A model generated the notes under the pieces. It was not told the DNA's origin, did no database searches, and worked only from the letters and a program-made list of their open reading frames with translations. Positions 11,471 to 23,280 of a DNA stretch of 64,000 nucleotides are shown one piece after another. This stretch comes from Microcebus murinus (lineage: Eukaryota > Chordata > Mammalia > Primates > Cheirogaleidae): assembly GCF_040939455.1 (NCBI RefSeq), contig NC_134112.1, positions 66,419,001 to 66,483,000 on the forward strand, read 5' to 3'. The first letter of the stretch is position 1; every line of letters starts with the position of its first letter. Both the position numbers and the translations under genes were made by a program.

Positions 11471-13715
11471 ATGGTAGAGTTCTAATATTCCATGGTTCTC
11501 ATTTGACCACTTACAATTGTATTGATTCAAAAGCCCTAAAATCCTTACCCTATCACAACTGTATGCTTTCATATGGTATTTTCTTATGTAGCTATTATGC
11601 CTAAATATTAATCATGTTTTCATATATCTTTGGGATAGTCATCTTTCATATTTCCAGTAAATGACTAAACTCCCTGATAAGTGAAAAAAAAACACCTGAA
11701 ACACACACTGATAGTAGTAAGCTGCCGATGCTGTGGTAGCAAGATGGAAACTCCACCCTAAGAAAAGAATCCTCATCCTTTCCATACAAAGCCAGAGTTA
11801 TTTTCTGTCCCACACTCAAATCTCATCTCTGGTGTTTCATGATATTAAATTTGTAACAATGAGTATAAAATCTTTGGAATTTATCATGTGCCTACATTAA
11901 AAGGACAATTATAGGAAGAGCAATCTCATCATCTCTCACCTTCCAAAGAACATAATCATTTATAAAACTTCCTATGAAATAATCTAAGAGCATATAAAAT
12001 ACCTATCTTCATCAATTCTAACTAAATTAAAACTTAAAATATTTTTCTTTGATTTCTGAATGACACTGAAATTTAAAATATTAGATATGATTGTTAGTTT
12101 CCTTTTAAAACTAAGAAAGTATTAACAGTTTAGTCATGTGTCTGACTGTCACAACTTACTTTCGTTAGGCTGGTGCATTTTAATTGGTTTGATTACTAGA
12201 TTTGTCAATTATATAATTGATACCAGTCAACCAGAATGAATCACTTAAGAAAGAATGGTATAAAACTAAAATTCCTTTTTCGAATAATTATCACAACTTT
12301 AAGATAATTTTTTGATATGTGAAAATAAATACTGCAAGTGTTGAAATTATTTGGAATATGAAAAAAATTAGAGTTGGAGAGAGTAAAATAAAGAAGAATG
12401 GGGATAATTACCTTTATAAGTACATTAAATTATATGTAGATATACTTCAACACCATATCCCAACGCTCAACCATAATCCCTAATATCTACAGAATTGACT
12501 ATGTGCTTTCTGAGCAAACCCTAGTAACTAGTAAAGATTAAAACCTTAAAATAACATTCTGAAATAAGTGTTTTATATTAAGTGAGAAGCTGCTTTTGAC
12601 TTGAACTACATGAAAGGGATAGAAACCATTTGAATAAACACTTATACAGAAAAAAAAATAAAGCATTTGGAAACTACAGACAACTATAGAGAATATTTAG
12701 TAAAGACAAGCCTATCATTTTTTAAAATTTCCTATTATAATAACTGTAAACTATTGTGTATGTCATTTCAATGAACACTTAAGGAACAATTAGATGTGAA
12801 GCCTTCCCCCCCCAGTAAATCTAATAAATGTCATTTCTTTTTACTCCACTAGAGGGTAGTCTCTCAAAACTAGGGCTAGAGACATGAATCTAGCCTGCTT
12901 TTGACCTGTTGATAAATGAATCCTCGTGTTCCATTCTTCTCAACAAAATGTTTTTCTAGTATGCTGATTAAGGTTACCAAACATGCATTTTTAAAACTGC
13001 TGTCTATATTTTCATAGGTGTTTTTTTAAAAATATAAAACTGCTATGCTTTTCTGTTTTCTGTATTTCTGGTAATTCAAAAAATGTTTTACATATATGGT
13101 TTATACAGATTATGGTAAATATCCATTCAGAGTTAATAGGACTAATAAGGATAAATCACTTTCTTGAGACTTTATTATAGTTGAAATATTTTCCCAGAGT
13201 AGTAAAACACACATCCTAAACACGCACAGATATACACACAAACACCCCTACACATGTACCCACTCATATGTGACTAGCATCACGTAAGAAGTGAGTGAAT
13301 AAAACTGAAATACACATTTAAAAAAATTATTCCCCCAATGTTATGAATTAGAGAGGCAACTATATCTCTTATTTTAAAAATCTAGTCAGTCCAGTTAAGA
13401 AATGTCATTGCTTTAAAAAAAAAAAAAAAGAAAAGTGTTATTTAACAGCAAGCACATATGTTAAATTAAGTAGGACCTGTAGAGAACCAAATGCCACTCA
13501 AAACAGTTTCAAGCTGCTCTTCTTAAATAATACAGCCATTGCTGAACTTCATCGAAAGGCAGTCGGAGGCTTGAGCCTCTACCAGGTGTTTTTAATATTT
13601 GGGAAATCCTTCATAGCAGCGTGCCCTGTCTATTTTCCAAGTGAAAACATAGTTTCTCTGAATGACTGATAACCTCACAGTGGAAAAACTTGTCAAAAAT
13701 TCCCAACATTCCCCT
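11471..13715. other. AT-rich 5' flank of the predicted LRRN3 first exon
   Basis: No gene was recognised. It contains a degenerate CA-rich patch at about 13206-13260 and a poly(A) run at about 13415-13429. It is otherwise AT-rich unique-looking sequence. Confidence 0.5.
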
Positions 13716-13867
13716 GAAGAAAAAGGGAGGGGGAGGGAGAGAGAGAGAGGGAGAGAGAAAGGGAGAGAGAGAGGGAGAGAGGGAGAGAGACAGGGAGAGA
13801 GAGAGGGAGAGAGAGAGGGAGAGAGAGAGGGAGAGAGAGGGAGAGAGAAAGGGAGAGAGAAGGAAAA
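13716..13867. repeat. Polypurine GGGAGAGAGA-type tract
   Basis: About 150 bases are purine on the plus strand, with a single pyrimidine (C at 13791). The unit is a variable GGGAGAGAGA/GAGAGAGAGG decamer or octamer. Mirror-symmetric polypurine tracts of this kind can form triplex (H-DNA). It ends only tens of bases before the predicted LRRN3 first-exon region. Three open frames cross it (charged ER repeats on plus, SLSLSL on minus); these are simple-sequence artefacts. Confidence 0.95.
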
Positions 13868-13869
13868 TG

Positions 13870-14060
13870 ATACCTAGGAAAATATGCAAGCCTGTTTCAT
13901 TTATTTGTATCCTAAGCAGCAGTGTCATAGAACAGACAGGTTGTTTCAGCCAACCAGACTGGAGCAGCTGCGAGTGCTACATCTTGGCAGTCTGAAGCGA
14001 TTGGCTCCTCTCTGGGGAGTGGAGGGTGTTCAGTTATTAATGACCGCTGAGCAGGCAGCA
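13870..14060 (+). promoter_or_regulatory. LRRN3: Predicted LRRN3 promoter region
   Basis: This lies between the purine tract and the predicted noncoding first exon. It has an inverted CCAAT box (ATTGG at 14000-14004) and local G+C above background, but no clear TATA box and no CpG island. The start site cannot be fixed from sequence; the exon may begin anywhere from about 13900 to 14060. The link to LRRN3 is inference from position about 30 kb upstream of the CDS, on the same strand, with a good donor site at 14459. Confidence 0.4.
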
Positions 14061-14109
14061 CCATGTCAGTGTGACAACTGATCGGGTGAACGATGCACCA
14101 CTAACCACC

Positions 14110-14163
14110 ATGGAAACCAGGAGAAATAACGCCAGCTCGCAGGATCTCTCTTCACGGGATTGA
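14110..14163 (+). CDS. Upstream ORF in LRRN3 first exon, 17 codons
   Basis: The reading frame is METRRNNASSQDLSSRD followed by TGA. Its start has a perfect core context (CCACCATGG), stronger than that of the LRRN3 start itself. If the transcription start is upstream of 14110, most scanning ribosomes should translate it before reaching the main ORF, which would lower LRRN3 output or make it depend on reinitiation. Two minimal uORFs precede it (14063-14074 and 14093-14104). No function is claimed for the peptide. Confidence 0.4.
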   Translation: METRRNNASSQDLSSRD

Positions 14164-14313
14164 GAGCCTCAGCCTGCCGACTGAGAGAAAGAGTTCCAGG
14201 AAAAAGAAGGAATCCTAGCTGCAGCTTCCTGCCTTCCTTTATATTTTAAAATGCAGAGATAAGCTTGCTTGCATGTGTGCTTATCTATAGTACATATTTG
14301 TGGATATTTTATT

Positions 14314-14347
14314 ACACACACACACACACACGCACGCACGCACACAC
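14314..14347. repeat. (CA)n / (CGCA)n microsatellite
   Basis: About nine CA units, then CGCA units, then CA again. It lies inside the predicted LRRN3 5' UTR exon, so length variation would change the leader. Confidence 0.95.
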
Positions 14348-14704
14348 CTATTTGCACCCCGGCAAGAACACAACCATGTGATTATCTCAACCAAGGAACT
14401 GAGGAATCCAGCACGCAGGGACACCGGAGGTGGTCTAGCACTGAAACTGCTTTTCAAGGTAAGTTTAAAATACACGTATCTTTTAAAATGTGCTCTATGT
14501 CTTGTTTTGTTGATGCTCATGTTTTTATACCTAAATTCTCCTTTGATATTTTCTTCTTGTCTGAATTTTAAGAGCATTTTTCTTTACATTTTACTTTTGA
14601 GAAGAAATTCACATGCAAAACCTCGCCGGCTCTGTGTGTGCCTAGCTGTGTTTGTGGGATTCTCCAACATGCATTTTACTAGCTTGAATGCCCATCAGAG
14701 GATG

Positions 14705-14866
14705 TGAGTGGGAGAGAAAAAGCAGTGTTGGGGGGAGGAGAGAGAGGAGGGAGAGAAAAGAGAAGGGAACACTGGGGGAGAAGAGAGGAGGGTGGGTAAA
14801 GAGGGAGAGGGGGAGAGAGAGAAGGAGACAGATAAGAGAAAGGAGAGAGAGACATGGGTTGGGAGG
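14705..14866. repeat. Purine-rich GA tract
   Basis: A long G/A-rich segment (GGGGGGAGGAGAGAGAGGAG type) with scattered interruptions, about 250 bases after the predicted donor. Together with the tract at 13716-13867 it brackets the predicted first exon. Open frames through it are compositional artefacts. Confidence 0.85.
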
Positions 14867-16217
14867 GCAATTTTCCTTTTTCTTCACTTAATTTGCAATG
14901 AAAGGATGATCACACATTATTATGTGTTTTGAAACCAACCCCCCAAATGGGGCATTTTTGTTTCCTCTCACCCCGTGGATGGAAATTAAGGCAAATGCTG
15001 TTTAATATCAAGTGCTAAAGCCACCAGGCAGAGCAGCGGAATGAGCATATCACAAACAGTTATTGAATGTCTGCCAGGCTATATCTTAGGGATTGGGGTA
15101 AATGACTTCCCTTTAATAACATCCCCTCGCTGGTCTGAAGGGACAGTGTGAATTTCTGATTGCTAATGCAGCTGGAACTGCCACACACTAGGTAAAAGGA
15201 TCCCATGAACCAGAAGAGTTCTAATCTTCTTTGGTAATTAACAGGATCACAGCAGGATGGCTTTAAAGTACATTTCCTATTTAAGAAGATTGTTTGTTCA
15301 AACCAACTGCTATATTCCCCTTGCTGTTATTGAGCTAGATGGCTTAATTCAGCTCTAATTTATTCATTTTTAACAATATGTCCTTGTTTCCGTGCCTCTA
15401 ATTTCAGTGAAAGCAGGCTATGAATATGAGTAGAACCTTCCTAATTTACTAAAAAGGGGATAACGTGAAGTAAAGATTCAAAATTATCTACCTAGAAAAT
15501 AAAGTGCCCTGGTACTCTACTCATATCCTATATTTCTCATCTTTACTTTCAGAAGCAATGCCTTTGAGACAGAATTACTTTCAGTAAACTCTATAGGCAT
15601 CCATGTAGCAATGATTCATGTAAAGAGTGTGGGTTAATTTTTACTTCCAATCTTGTAAAAAGCAGCCAACTACTTAGAATATGCTTTCAAACAGACAACA
15701 CCAATTGATGATGTTCATAGAAACGTTCACTGCACCATTTAATGGATCCTGGACAGACATTAAAATAAACCTAGTATTTATATTTCATCTTCTGGAGCTC
15801 TCTCCTCCCTTGCCTTTGGTTCAACTAACCAAATAGTTAATGGAGTCTACTTCTTTGAAATTGTGTGTTATTTTTCCCCAACTGTGATTTTAGAGTTATT
15901 ATTGGTTTCCTAGTTTATAATATTAGCCAAAGCCAAAAGACAATAACCAGCCACTTAGATCCTGCCACTTTCCCATAAACATGTCAAAAAATGAATCAGT
16001 TTACAATATGTAATGTAAGAAGTCAATTAATTCCAATGACCTTTGTAAATGATGACAATAAAGCTGCTCTGACAGTATGCCAGTGGCTTCGATTTTCCCT
16101 GTATAAAATGAACAAGTTTAAGAAGAGGGTTCCTGCTCAGAGTGAAAAATGAAAGGTGCTGAAGCATCAGCTTGCAATATTGGCAGCCTTGCTCGCTCTG
16201 CCTCAAACAGCACATGC
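14867..16217. other. Intronic stretch, no recognised repeat
   Basis: Mostly unique-looking sequence with few repeats. The 14930-15300 part has a mixed composition and could hold regulatory sequence near the first exon, but no motif decides this. Confidence 0.4.
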
Positions 16218-16261
16218 AATAAATATATATATATTTATATATATTAATATATATATTTATT
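16218..16261. repeat. AT-rich inverted repeat
   Basis: The arms AATAAATATATATAT and ATATATATTTATT around a TTTATATATATTA centre are near-perfect reverse complements, so the 44-base segment could extrude a cruciform. It is short and low in complexity. Confidence 0.85.
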
Positions 16262-18055
16262 ACAAAGAGGAAAAGGTGTTTTATTTGCCTTTCTGCTATT
16301 CGTTAGAAATGCTGCTTTTGAAATAGACCAGATCTGATATTTTGAGGTACCTCCTAAGTTCCTAAACAAAAGGAAAAGCTTGAAGTGGATATTCAACCTC
16401 CCGATTTCCAACTACTATACAATGTAGCATTGCAGTATTGATTTCAGTTTTTCTTAGACCTTTTCCAGGGAAACTTTTCATACCATACACACACTCTCTT
16501 AAATCTTACCCAGCCTATTTTAAAATTGCAATCGATGGCATCTAAGAACAGTGGATTCACTCTTTAACCTTAGTAAAGCTCACATACATATTTTGTGGAT
16601 TACAGAGATCAGTGATGTGCTCACTTGAGTCTGAGAAATACAGTCGCTTCAGGCTGCCAGTGTTGTCTCTTAGTGTGTGCCACTGAGTTTGGTGATTTGA
16701 TCAGTGTCTACCAATGCCAGATAATGGACATATGTGCATGCCTGGAAGACTTGACCATAGTCTCCCCTAGTCATGTAACTACACCAGAAATAATAGTTTC
16801 CTGACAAGACCAGCTTCAAAAGACCATCTTTTTGGGGTGTCGCTTGTCTTAGGCAACATGCTGAGTTTGAGTGCTGATGGATAGGTAGAATTTTTTATTT
16901 GAAGGTGGTAGCTGTGTTGTTAATGGATTAATAAACAGCGTTACCAGCGTTCAAGGCCAGCAATTTATGGACCTATGGAAAAGGTGATCAACTTATGATA
17001 CACCAACTGTATTTCCCTGTTTCTTTGTTCTTTTTCTGTATCTACTGCTTTTGCCACAAAATGGGTTTGATGTTTCACTCCCTCCCCGCTCTAAATTTTT
17101 TCTGGTGTAACATTTGTATGTAATGTGGAATTATGACATTTTTAGCAAACTAATTAAGTTGATCAGAAAGGTTTATAACCTGAGTTTTAGAAAAATATAT
17201 ATGTAAATTAAATGTTATTACTTAATTAGCAGCCCCTAAACATAGTCACAGATGAGGTATCTGTTGGTGAATCTGGAAAAGATCACTAAAAGGAAACCAA
17301 AAAATGAGTCCCTACTTTTAGCCTCAGTTAGGATACCCTCAAAGAATGATTTAAAATAATGTGGTTCCGGACAATCTTGAAAAACAGTGGACACGTCTGC
17401 ATCCCATTAAAATGTTCCATGTAGACCTGGTTCTGAGGGTTTAGCTACTTATGTATCACTCTTTGGTACCTGAAACTAAATCAAGCAAGTAAACACTAGG
17501 CAAAACAGCAGTACATCTTGTCAGTGCTGTCAAAGATAAAGCTCTCTGATATTGGCCATGCAACCAGTACTTGGGAAAGCTTCACTGTGTAACAACTGAA
17601 CTCAGGTCCTGCATAGAGCTCAGTGAATTCCTCCTTTCCCCTTCTGATAAAGTGATGTCTAGTTAGACTCCTAGGAAATCACTAGAACATGGTAGCAATT
17701 GCTCCTTTAGACACAATGTCAAAGGAAATCAGATCCTAATATAAAGAAAGTAGGTGATATCAGAGGATGGGAAAAAGGAACAGAGAAATCAAAATGTTTT
17801 TCTTAAGTTTATGGAAGCAATGGAAGATCTCAGTAGATACAACAGAGGTCATTAAATACAAGATCGGCAGAGAAGACTAAATATCTATTTAGTGCAGTGC
17901 CTACCAGGCCTTCTGCTATATTTGTGAAGTTTGTATTTATCTGCTTGCTTTTATGTTAAATCTATCTTTAGGTCATGATAAGTGAGGGCTTTTTTTCTAT
18001 GGTGCCATTAATAAAAATATATTACACAGCTTCAGCATATGAGAATAAAGAAGGA
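16262..18055. other. Intronic AT-rich stretch
   Basis: No gene or confident repeat family was seen. Confidence 0.45.
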
Positions 18056-18200
18056 AAAAATGTTTTCATAGAATTTTTGAATTGCAAGAGACTCTTAGTA
18101 GCTAATGTGCTCATTTAATAGGTGGAGAAACTGAGGCCTAAAGTATTTAACATCTTTATAATGTAATATACTAGACATTTTGAATTCACACAGCTATTTA
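18056..18200 (-). mobile_element. Ancient MIR-like SINE fragment
   Basis: The text 'tttaataggtggagaaactg' followed by 'aggcctaaagtatttaac' and 'cacacagctatttattgg' matches the widespread old repeat with a GAGGAAACTGAGGCC core. Family placement is uncertain. Confidence 0.4.
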
Positions 18201-20883
18201 TTGGAGAGGCCTAGGACAGAATCCTGTAGGCTGCTCCCCCTTCAGCATTTCATTAAAAGTTTGCCTTCTCAGTCTTTCAAAGATAATAGTTTTTAAAAAC
18301 TCATAAATATGTACAAAAAAGCCCCCAAACTCAAATATAATCCCCCCAAAAGGTAAGGAAATATTTATCCAGATAATCAAGCACTCTAAAAGCAAAAGCC
18401 AACGTTCAGTAATAGAAGCATCAATTATTATAATACCCACATATTTTAAATAATCCATCTTTTTGATATAGTCCACTATATTGTGTAATGAATTATAAAA
18501 ATTAGAGCTTTACCCTGTTTTTGAAACATCTTAATAGTAATACTACTATCCTTCTCCTATAGAGATTCAGCTAACGACCATCACCAGTAAGTTTTCAGTT
18601 TTTTCTAAGAATTCTGAGGAGATTATCCATTCTTTTTTACTTGGTTTCACTATAATTACTTTAAGGCAATGAAGATGTGCCCCTCTTTATATACCATGTC
18701 CATTTTCAGGATCCATATTTGCTTATACACTTCACTGGAAAACAATGAATGTAGTCTCAGGAGAGCAATCCCTCTCTCTCTCTCATACTCACTTCTCTTT
18801 CTCTCTCTCACTCACTCTCTTTTTCCCTCCATCTACTCCAACCTGCCCACTTTTTCATTTCTGGATTTAGGGTGAGAGCTTTGGAGGTGGAGGCAATTAT
18901 ACCTCCTTAATCTCACAACTCTATTTTTTTCTTTTTAGCAAATTTCTCTGTTCCTAAATGTGCTTTCCAAATTTTGCTTAACATAATAGTAATTAACTGA
19001 CTCAACAACTTTTGAGAAGGGAGACACAAAAAATAAACATAATAACTGAATATTTTTTTTAGAGCTCAACTGTTTACAGAGCAATTTTTCACCAAAGACT
19101 TGCCTCCTCACAACAAGCTGGTAAAGTAGGGCAGGTATGATGATGATGATCACTGTTCTTCTGAGACTAGGGGTTAATGTTCTGTGAGGGTCGAGACTTG
19201 CTAACATGTCGAGGAGCAAGGAAGGGTCTTCTGATCCCAAAGAGTAGGAGTTAGCATGGATGCAGCACTGATCCCTGGCATTTTGGAAGTCATTAATAAA
19301 TAGCTGTTCCCTTTTTCTTGAACTCCCACTCTAGACCTTACCTTCCAAATTCTTTGTTCTTTGTACCATACCACACTATATGTGGATGGATTTTTGCAAA
19401 TTAAAATGTGTATTTCTTAATTTAAATCACAGCTATTGCTATGCCTGAGTTAAATAAGTAAAACAACTAACATCTATTCTTAGGAAAAAAAAGATTGTGT
19501 GTTGTTCTACCTACTCGTCCATATGTTTGTCTGACAGCATTAGCACTTTGATAAAGAGATACTTGGCAAAGGTCTCAAAAACTGGATAAAATGAAATGAG
19601 TAAATTATTGAGGGATTTTCCAGGTTGCTGAAAATTATGAACAAAGTTCCCAAAGTCAGTTGAAGAATCACCACTGGATTAAATGTCAACTTAATAGGAA
19701 CTTCTCTGGCATCTCCTTTCTGATTAATTAGTCTGTTTTGGAGAGACAATGACACACTAAACAAGTCCAAAATATGAGTTAATTTAAAAGTAAACTACTA
19801 CATTTGTAAACTAGCAAAGTCAGAATGCCAATAAACATTTACATTATTCTGAGAGCTCTGTCTAGGGGAAATTTTGAATTTCAAAAATAATATAATCCTT
19901 GAAATGAATAAAGATTCCTATAAAAGACATGTTCTGAAGTTTGTCATGCCAAGCTTTACTTCCAGAAGGAGAACCATGCCACAGACAATCAGCTACTCTA
20001 TTCAGGAAAGGCATGTGACCATCAGCATTTTTTGCATGCCTACACCAAAAGTTTCACTGAATCAATTAAAGAAAGGCTTAGCATCAACAGGTGATATTTT
20101 CTATTTCAGGGAGCCTAAAACCCCTGAGATCCAATTCCCTGAGGAATGAAAGAGGAGGGAGCGTTTCCTGTGTAGTACAAAACAGGGACTCCAGGAATGG
20201 GAGAATGTATTCTCTTGGGACTAAGCCCCCTAACACATGCTGTGGGCTAAGCAATCACCTTCAGGAAGGCTCAGGACTCACAGTACTTATGAATGACATT
20301 AATAAAAGTGGATATCTGACTACAGAAAATATTTAAGGGGCCTCATTTTCACTACGGTAGAGAGGATTGATTTGGGCTTATTATAATTTTTTTTCTAAAA
20401 TTACTATATTAATATAATGACTATAAAGAAATAATGGCCAATATTTTTGAAGATTCATTCCCTGGAGTAGCATTTGTTCCATAAACTTACAATCTCATTA
20501 AGGCTAAGAGGTTAAGACATTTAAATTACATTGTCACCTAATTTGCACTTTACCTTTGTTAAGGAAAAAAAATGTTAAATACATGTATATATTTTCAAAG
20601 ATAAAGTTCACATTGGCCTTTATGTCATTAGACTATTTTCTTATCACTATATTCATATGCCTCAGAAATATTTGTCTTAGCATTGTTTGTTAGCAGTGAT
20701 TTATGGGCTGTAAGTTTAATTTTATTCTTATCAAAACTCAGTCACTCAGAAACACCAAATGCTGAACATGTTCTACAAAAAGTATTCAACATCTGCAGAA
20801 CACATGGAACCACAGTGACCTTTATTGAAATTTCAATATTTGCAGGGAATAATTTCAGTATAATCTACACAGATTATATCTGA
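18201..20883. other. Intronic stretch with a CT-rich tract
   Basis: No gene seen. A CTCTCTCTCTCA-like pyrimidine tract lies at about 18768-18832. Open frames of 70-100 codons (about 18198, 18935, 19874, 20091) lack domains and overlap AT-rich noncoding text. Confidence 0.45.
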
Positions 20884-21092
20884 TTTTAAATTTAAAGATA
20901 TTAAGGGGGATACAAATGTTTTTGATACATGGCTTGAGTCAGGGTTGTAAATGTGCCCATAACCCAAATAGTGTTCATTGTACCCCTTTGGTGAGTTTTT
21001 GTTTCTTCCCTCCTCCTCCCTCTCTCCCCGCTTAATCTCTTATGACTTTTACTTCCCTCTGTACACTTGTGTGCCCATCGGTTAGTATATTT
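20884..21092 (-). mobile_element. L1 3'-UTR fragment
   Basis: Plus-strand text has 'ggggatacaaatgtttttg', 'acatggcttgagtcagggt', 'gtgcccataacccaaatag', 'tgttcattgtaccccttt', a CT-rich run, and 'tgtgtgcccatcggttag'. This is the reverse complement of a primate L1 3' UTR. There is no intact ORF. It differs from the GCTGAAATAAA-tailed L1 copies in this window, so it is an older L1 subfamily. Confidence 0.8.
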
Positions 21093-21794
21093 TGATTTCT
21101 ACAAAGGCCATGGGGTTAACGGCCTTACACCGCAGGTGCCTGAAGCATTTAGAACACAATATAGAGTAGGCAACGAAGGAAGTGAGTCTAGGTCACAATG
21201 CTGTATCATTGAAGAGGAAGTGCAGTGGTACAGAAGGCAAAGACCACGATATATGGAACATACATATGTTCTAAGAACATATAAACCTCAGAAGCTCCAT
21301 TCATAGTAATTCTTGAATGAAAAACACATGCAATGCCATTAAAAGATATGAGCCTAAACTATATTCAACCAAGTCAATTCGTTATGTGAATAGCTGAACT
21401 CATTCACTTACCAAACACATAATTCATATTTGTTCCTCTTACTGTAGTTTATCCCCCACACATTTTTTTTTACACAAACAATATAGCGGTTCAAAGTGCC
21501 ATAAGGTGATGCTCAGCTAACTTTTTCAAATCAGTGAGGCATCTGCCAAACTACCATTTCCTTCATCAGTACTTTATTTTTAACAAAGAGGCAAAAGCCA
21601 TGTGGACATCAGTCTCATTTTTACATTTACATTTATGGTATAACATACTGCTGTTAGACAAAATGGTCAAAGAAATGAAGAATTAAAATAAATGCTATGG
21701 CATAAATCAATGTAAAGCAGAGACCTTGTCATCTTTCACTAAAGGAGCGATAAATATCAGCCACTCTCATTTATTATATAGAAGCATTTTCTAT
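21093..21794. other. Intronic stretch
   Basis: No gene or confident repeat was recognised. Confidence 0.4.
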
Positions 21795-22015
21795 ACCATA
21801 TATAACATGCATTTTCTTATTTAATCCTCATAAATCAACACATGAAGTAAGTACTATTATTGGCCCCACATTACAAATGTGGAAAATAAGGCTGAGAGAA
21901 GAAATGTAACTTGCCACAACTAATTAAAGGCAAACAGGAAAAAAGAACCTAGGTGAGTTTGGCTCTGAAGAACACGCCTTTGTGCACGAGGCAACACTGC
22001 CTCCCGTTGGTACCG
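21795..22015 (-). mobile_element. MIR SINE
   Basis: Reverse MIR order: 'ttcttatttaatcctcat', 'gtaagtactattattggcc', 'caaatgtggaaaataagg', 'gtaacttgccacaac' and 'caacactgcctcc' at the end. Confidence 0.8.
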
Positions 22016-22199
22016 CCTGGATATAGCTAGTCTATACTGCCTTCCCGAAGTCAGATTCTATATAGCACAATACAGTAACTCCATGTATAATTTTATACGG
22101 TACATTCTGCTTATACTAGAATATCGTCTCTTTGCCAGATTGATTCATACGTTTTTCTTTTTTCTTTTCTGAGAAAGGAGTTATGAGTTATTTATATTT
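22016..22199. other. Short unannotated intronic stretch
   Basis: Nothing was recognised. Confidence 0.4.
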
Positions 22200-22720
22200 G
22201 AGTGTTGCTATCCCTTAACTAAAATGATTTTTGCAGTTCAGTTCACAGCTGGACCTGTGAACTGGGGCTTATGGTCCGCTTTCACCATTTTCCACCAAGG
22301 AGCATTCAACATGCTTCTTTACCTGAGGTTATGCAGTGTAATAAGTGGCACAAAGAAAAAATGCAAAGCTTAGCTCATGGTCTCAAATTTCATTATTTAT
22401 AACAATCTTTCCATGGATCCAACTGTAATTTGTGAACACTGTTTTTCTTCATACATTCTCTTTTAAACGATGAAGATGAAAACAGTCTGAATACTATTTC
22501 ACTGCTAGTATGATCATCAATTTTCAATGTGATTCATCAATCTACCTGAGTATTAATAAGCTTCCCGCCCTGCAAAGTTAATTGATGGAGGCTGTAATTT
22601 CGTTTTCAAACTGTGCATGCTGAGCCAAACCTAAAACTTCAGCAGAAGTGTTCTATACCAGCTGTTTGTAAAACTTCAGCATTTCTTGCTAAGTGACCTC
22701 CTCAAAGGGCTATCAGGGGA
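22200..22720. promoter_or_regulatory. Candidate conserved intronic noncoding block
   Basis: This repeat-free segment has dense unique words typical of developmental noncoding elements: an AATTGATGG-like homeobox-type core at about 22579-22587 and two AAACTTCAGCA repeats (about 22631 and 22671). No conservation was computed. A role as an LRRN3 or IMMP2L regulatory element is speculation. Confidence 0.2.
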
Positions 22721-23084
22721 GTCCTTCAATTTGACTGTCCTACATAGAAAAGGCTGAATGTAAAATTAAGGCAAAAATGTTACTGAGGATTCCTGCAATG
22801 ATTAGAAATGAGGTTTAAGAGAGCTCATGTCAACATACATCTTCTTCTCAAAATGAAGATTTTTTTCAAAATTATAAACAATTAGACAACTGAAAAATGA
22901 AATTCAATTTTGAGGTGATAAGATGTTAAAATATATATGCATTATGAATAGCCTAACTCTAAGAGATAAAGAAGGACATGTATAATTTCAAACTATTGTT
23001 TGTTTTTTTCTTTCTGATATTTCTTATATTCATATAATACAATGAGGAGGAAGAAAAGAATAAAGAAGAAGAGGGCAACATTTG
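22721..23084. other. Intronic AT-rich stretch
   Basis: No gene or repeat was recognised apart from a purine-rich run at about 23041-23075. Confidence 0.4.
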
Positions 23085-23280
23085 TTAAATATGCACCACA
23101 GCCTAGAACCTTGTTAAGCTCTTTGGACACTTCATGTCATTTCACTTCACAGTTCCATGAGGGAAATGAGGCTTAGAAAGAAGTATTTGCCCAACTGCAT
23201 TTAGTGGCAGGGTCCTGATTTGAACCTTGAAGGTCTAACTCCAGAGCTCATTCTTTTAAAAACAGTGTTACTCCACCATC
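23085..23280 (-). mobile_element. MIR SINE
   Basis: Reverse MIR text: 'cttgttaagctctttggac', 'ttccatgagggaaatgagg', 'agtggcagggtcctgattt', 'gaaccttgaaggtctaac', 'tccagagctcattc'. Confidence 0.8.

Larger units (their letters stand above)
13960..14458 (+). other. LRRN3: Predicted noncoding first exon (5' UTR) of LRRN3
   Basis: The segment ends in CTTTTCAAG followed by GTAAGT, a near-perfect splice donor (exon end at 14458). Its repeat-poor, moderately GC text contrasts with the surrounding AT-rich DNA. LRRN3 in other mammals has noncoding 5' exons tens of kilobases before a single coding exon, and the coding exon here has its own acceptor at 44592, so pairing the two is reasonable. The start is approximate. 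Upstream ATGs occur at 14063, 14093 and 14110; the last has an optimal context. A (CA)n run sits inside the exon. Transcript data would be needed to confirm the exon and its start. Confidence 0.6.

Noticed and set aside
13611..13995. Open frames with ER-rich or SLSL-rich products across the GA tract
   Set aside because: They exist only because a purine repeat lacks stop codons in several frames on both strands.
14281..14707. Several overlapping ORFs of 98-135 codons around the CA repeat
   Set aside because: They span the predicted splice donor and a microsatellite, overlap on both strands and have HTHTHT/VCVCVC low-complexity parts.
14642..14932. Proline/leucine/serine-rich and arginine/glutamate-rich ORFs
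   Set aside because: Products of the second GA tract.
19874..20336. Two overlapping plus-strand ORFs of 91 and 81 codons
   Set aside because: No domain and no splice or start support; they overlap in different frames.
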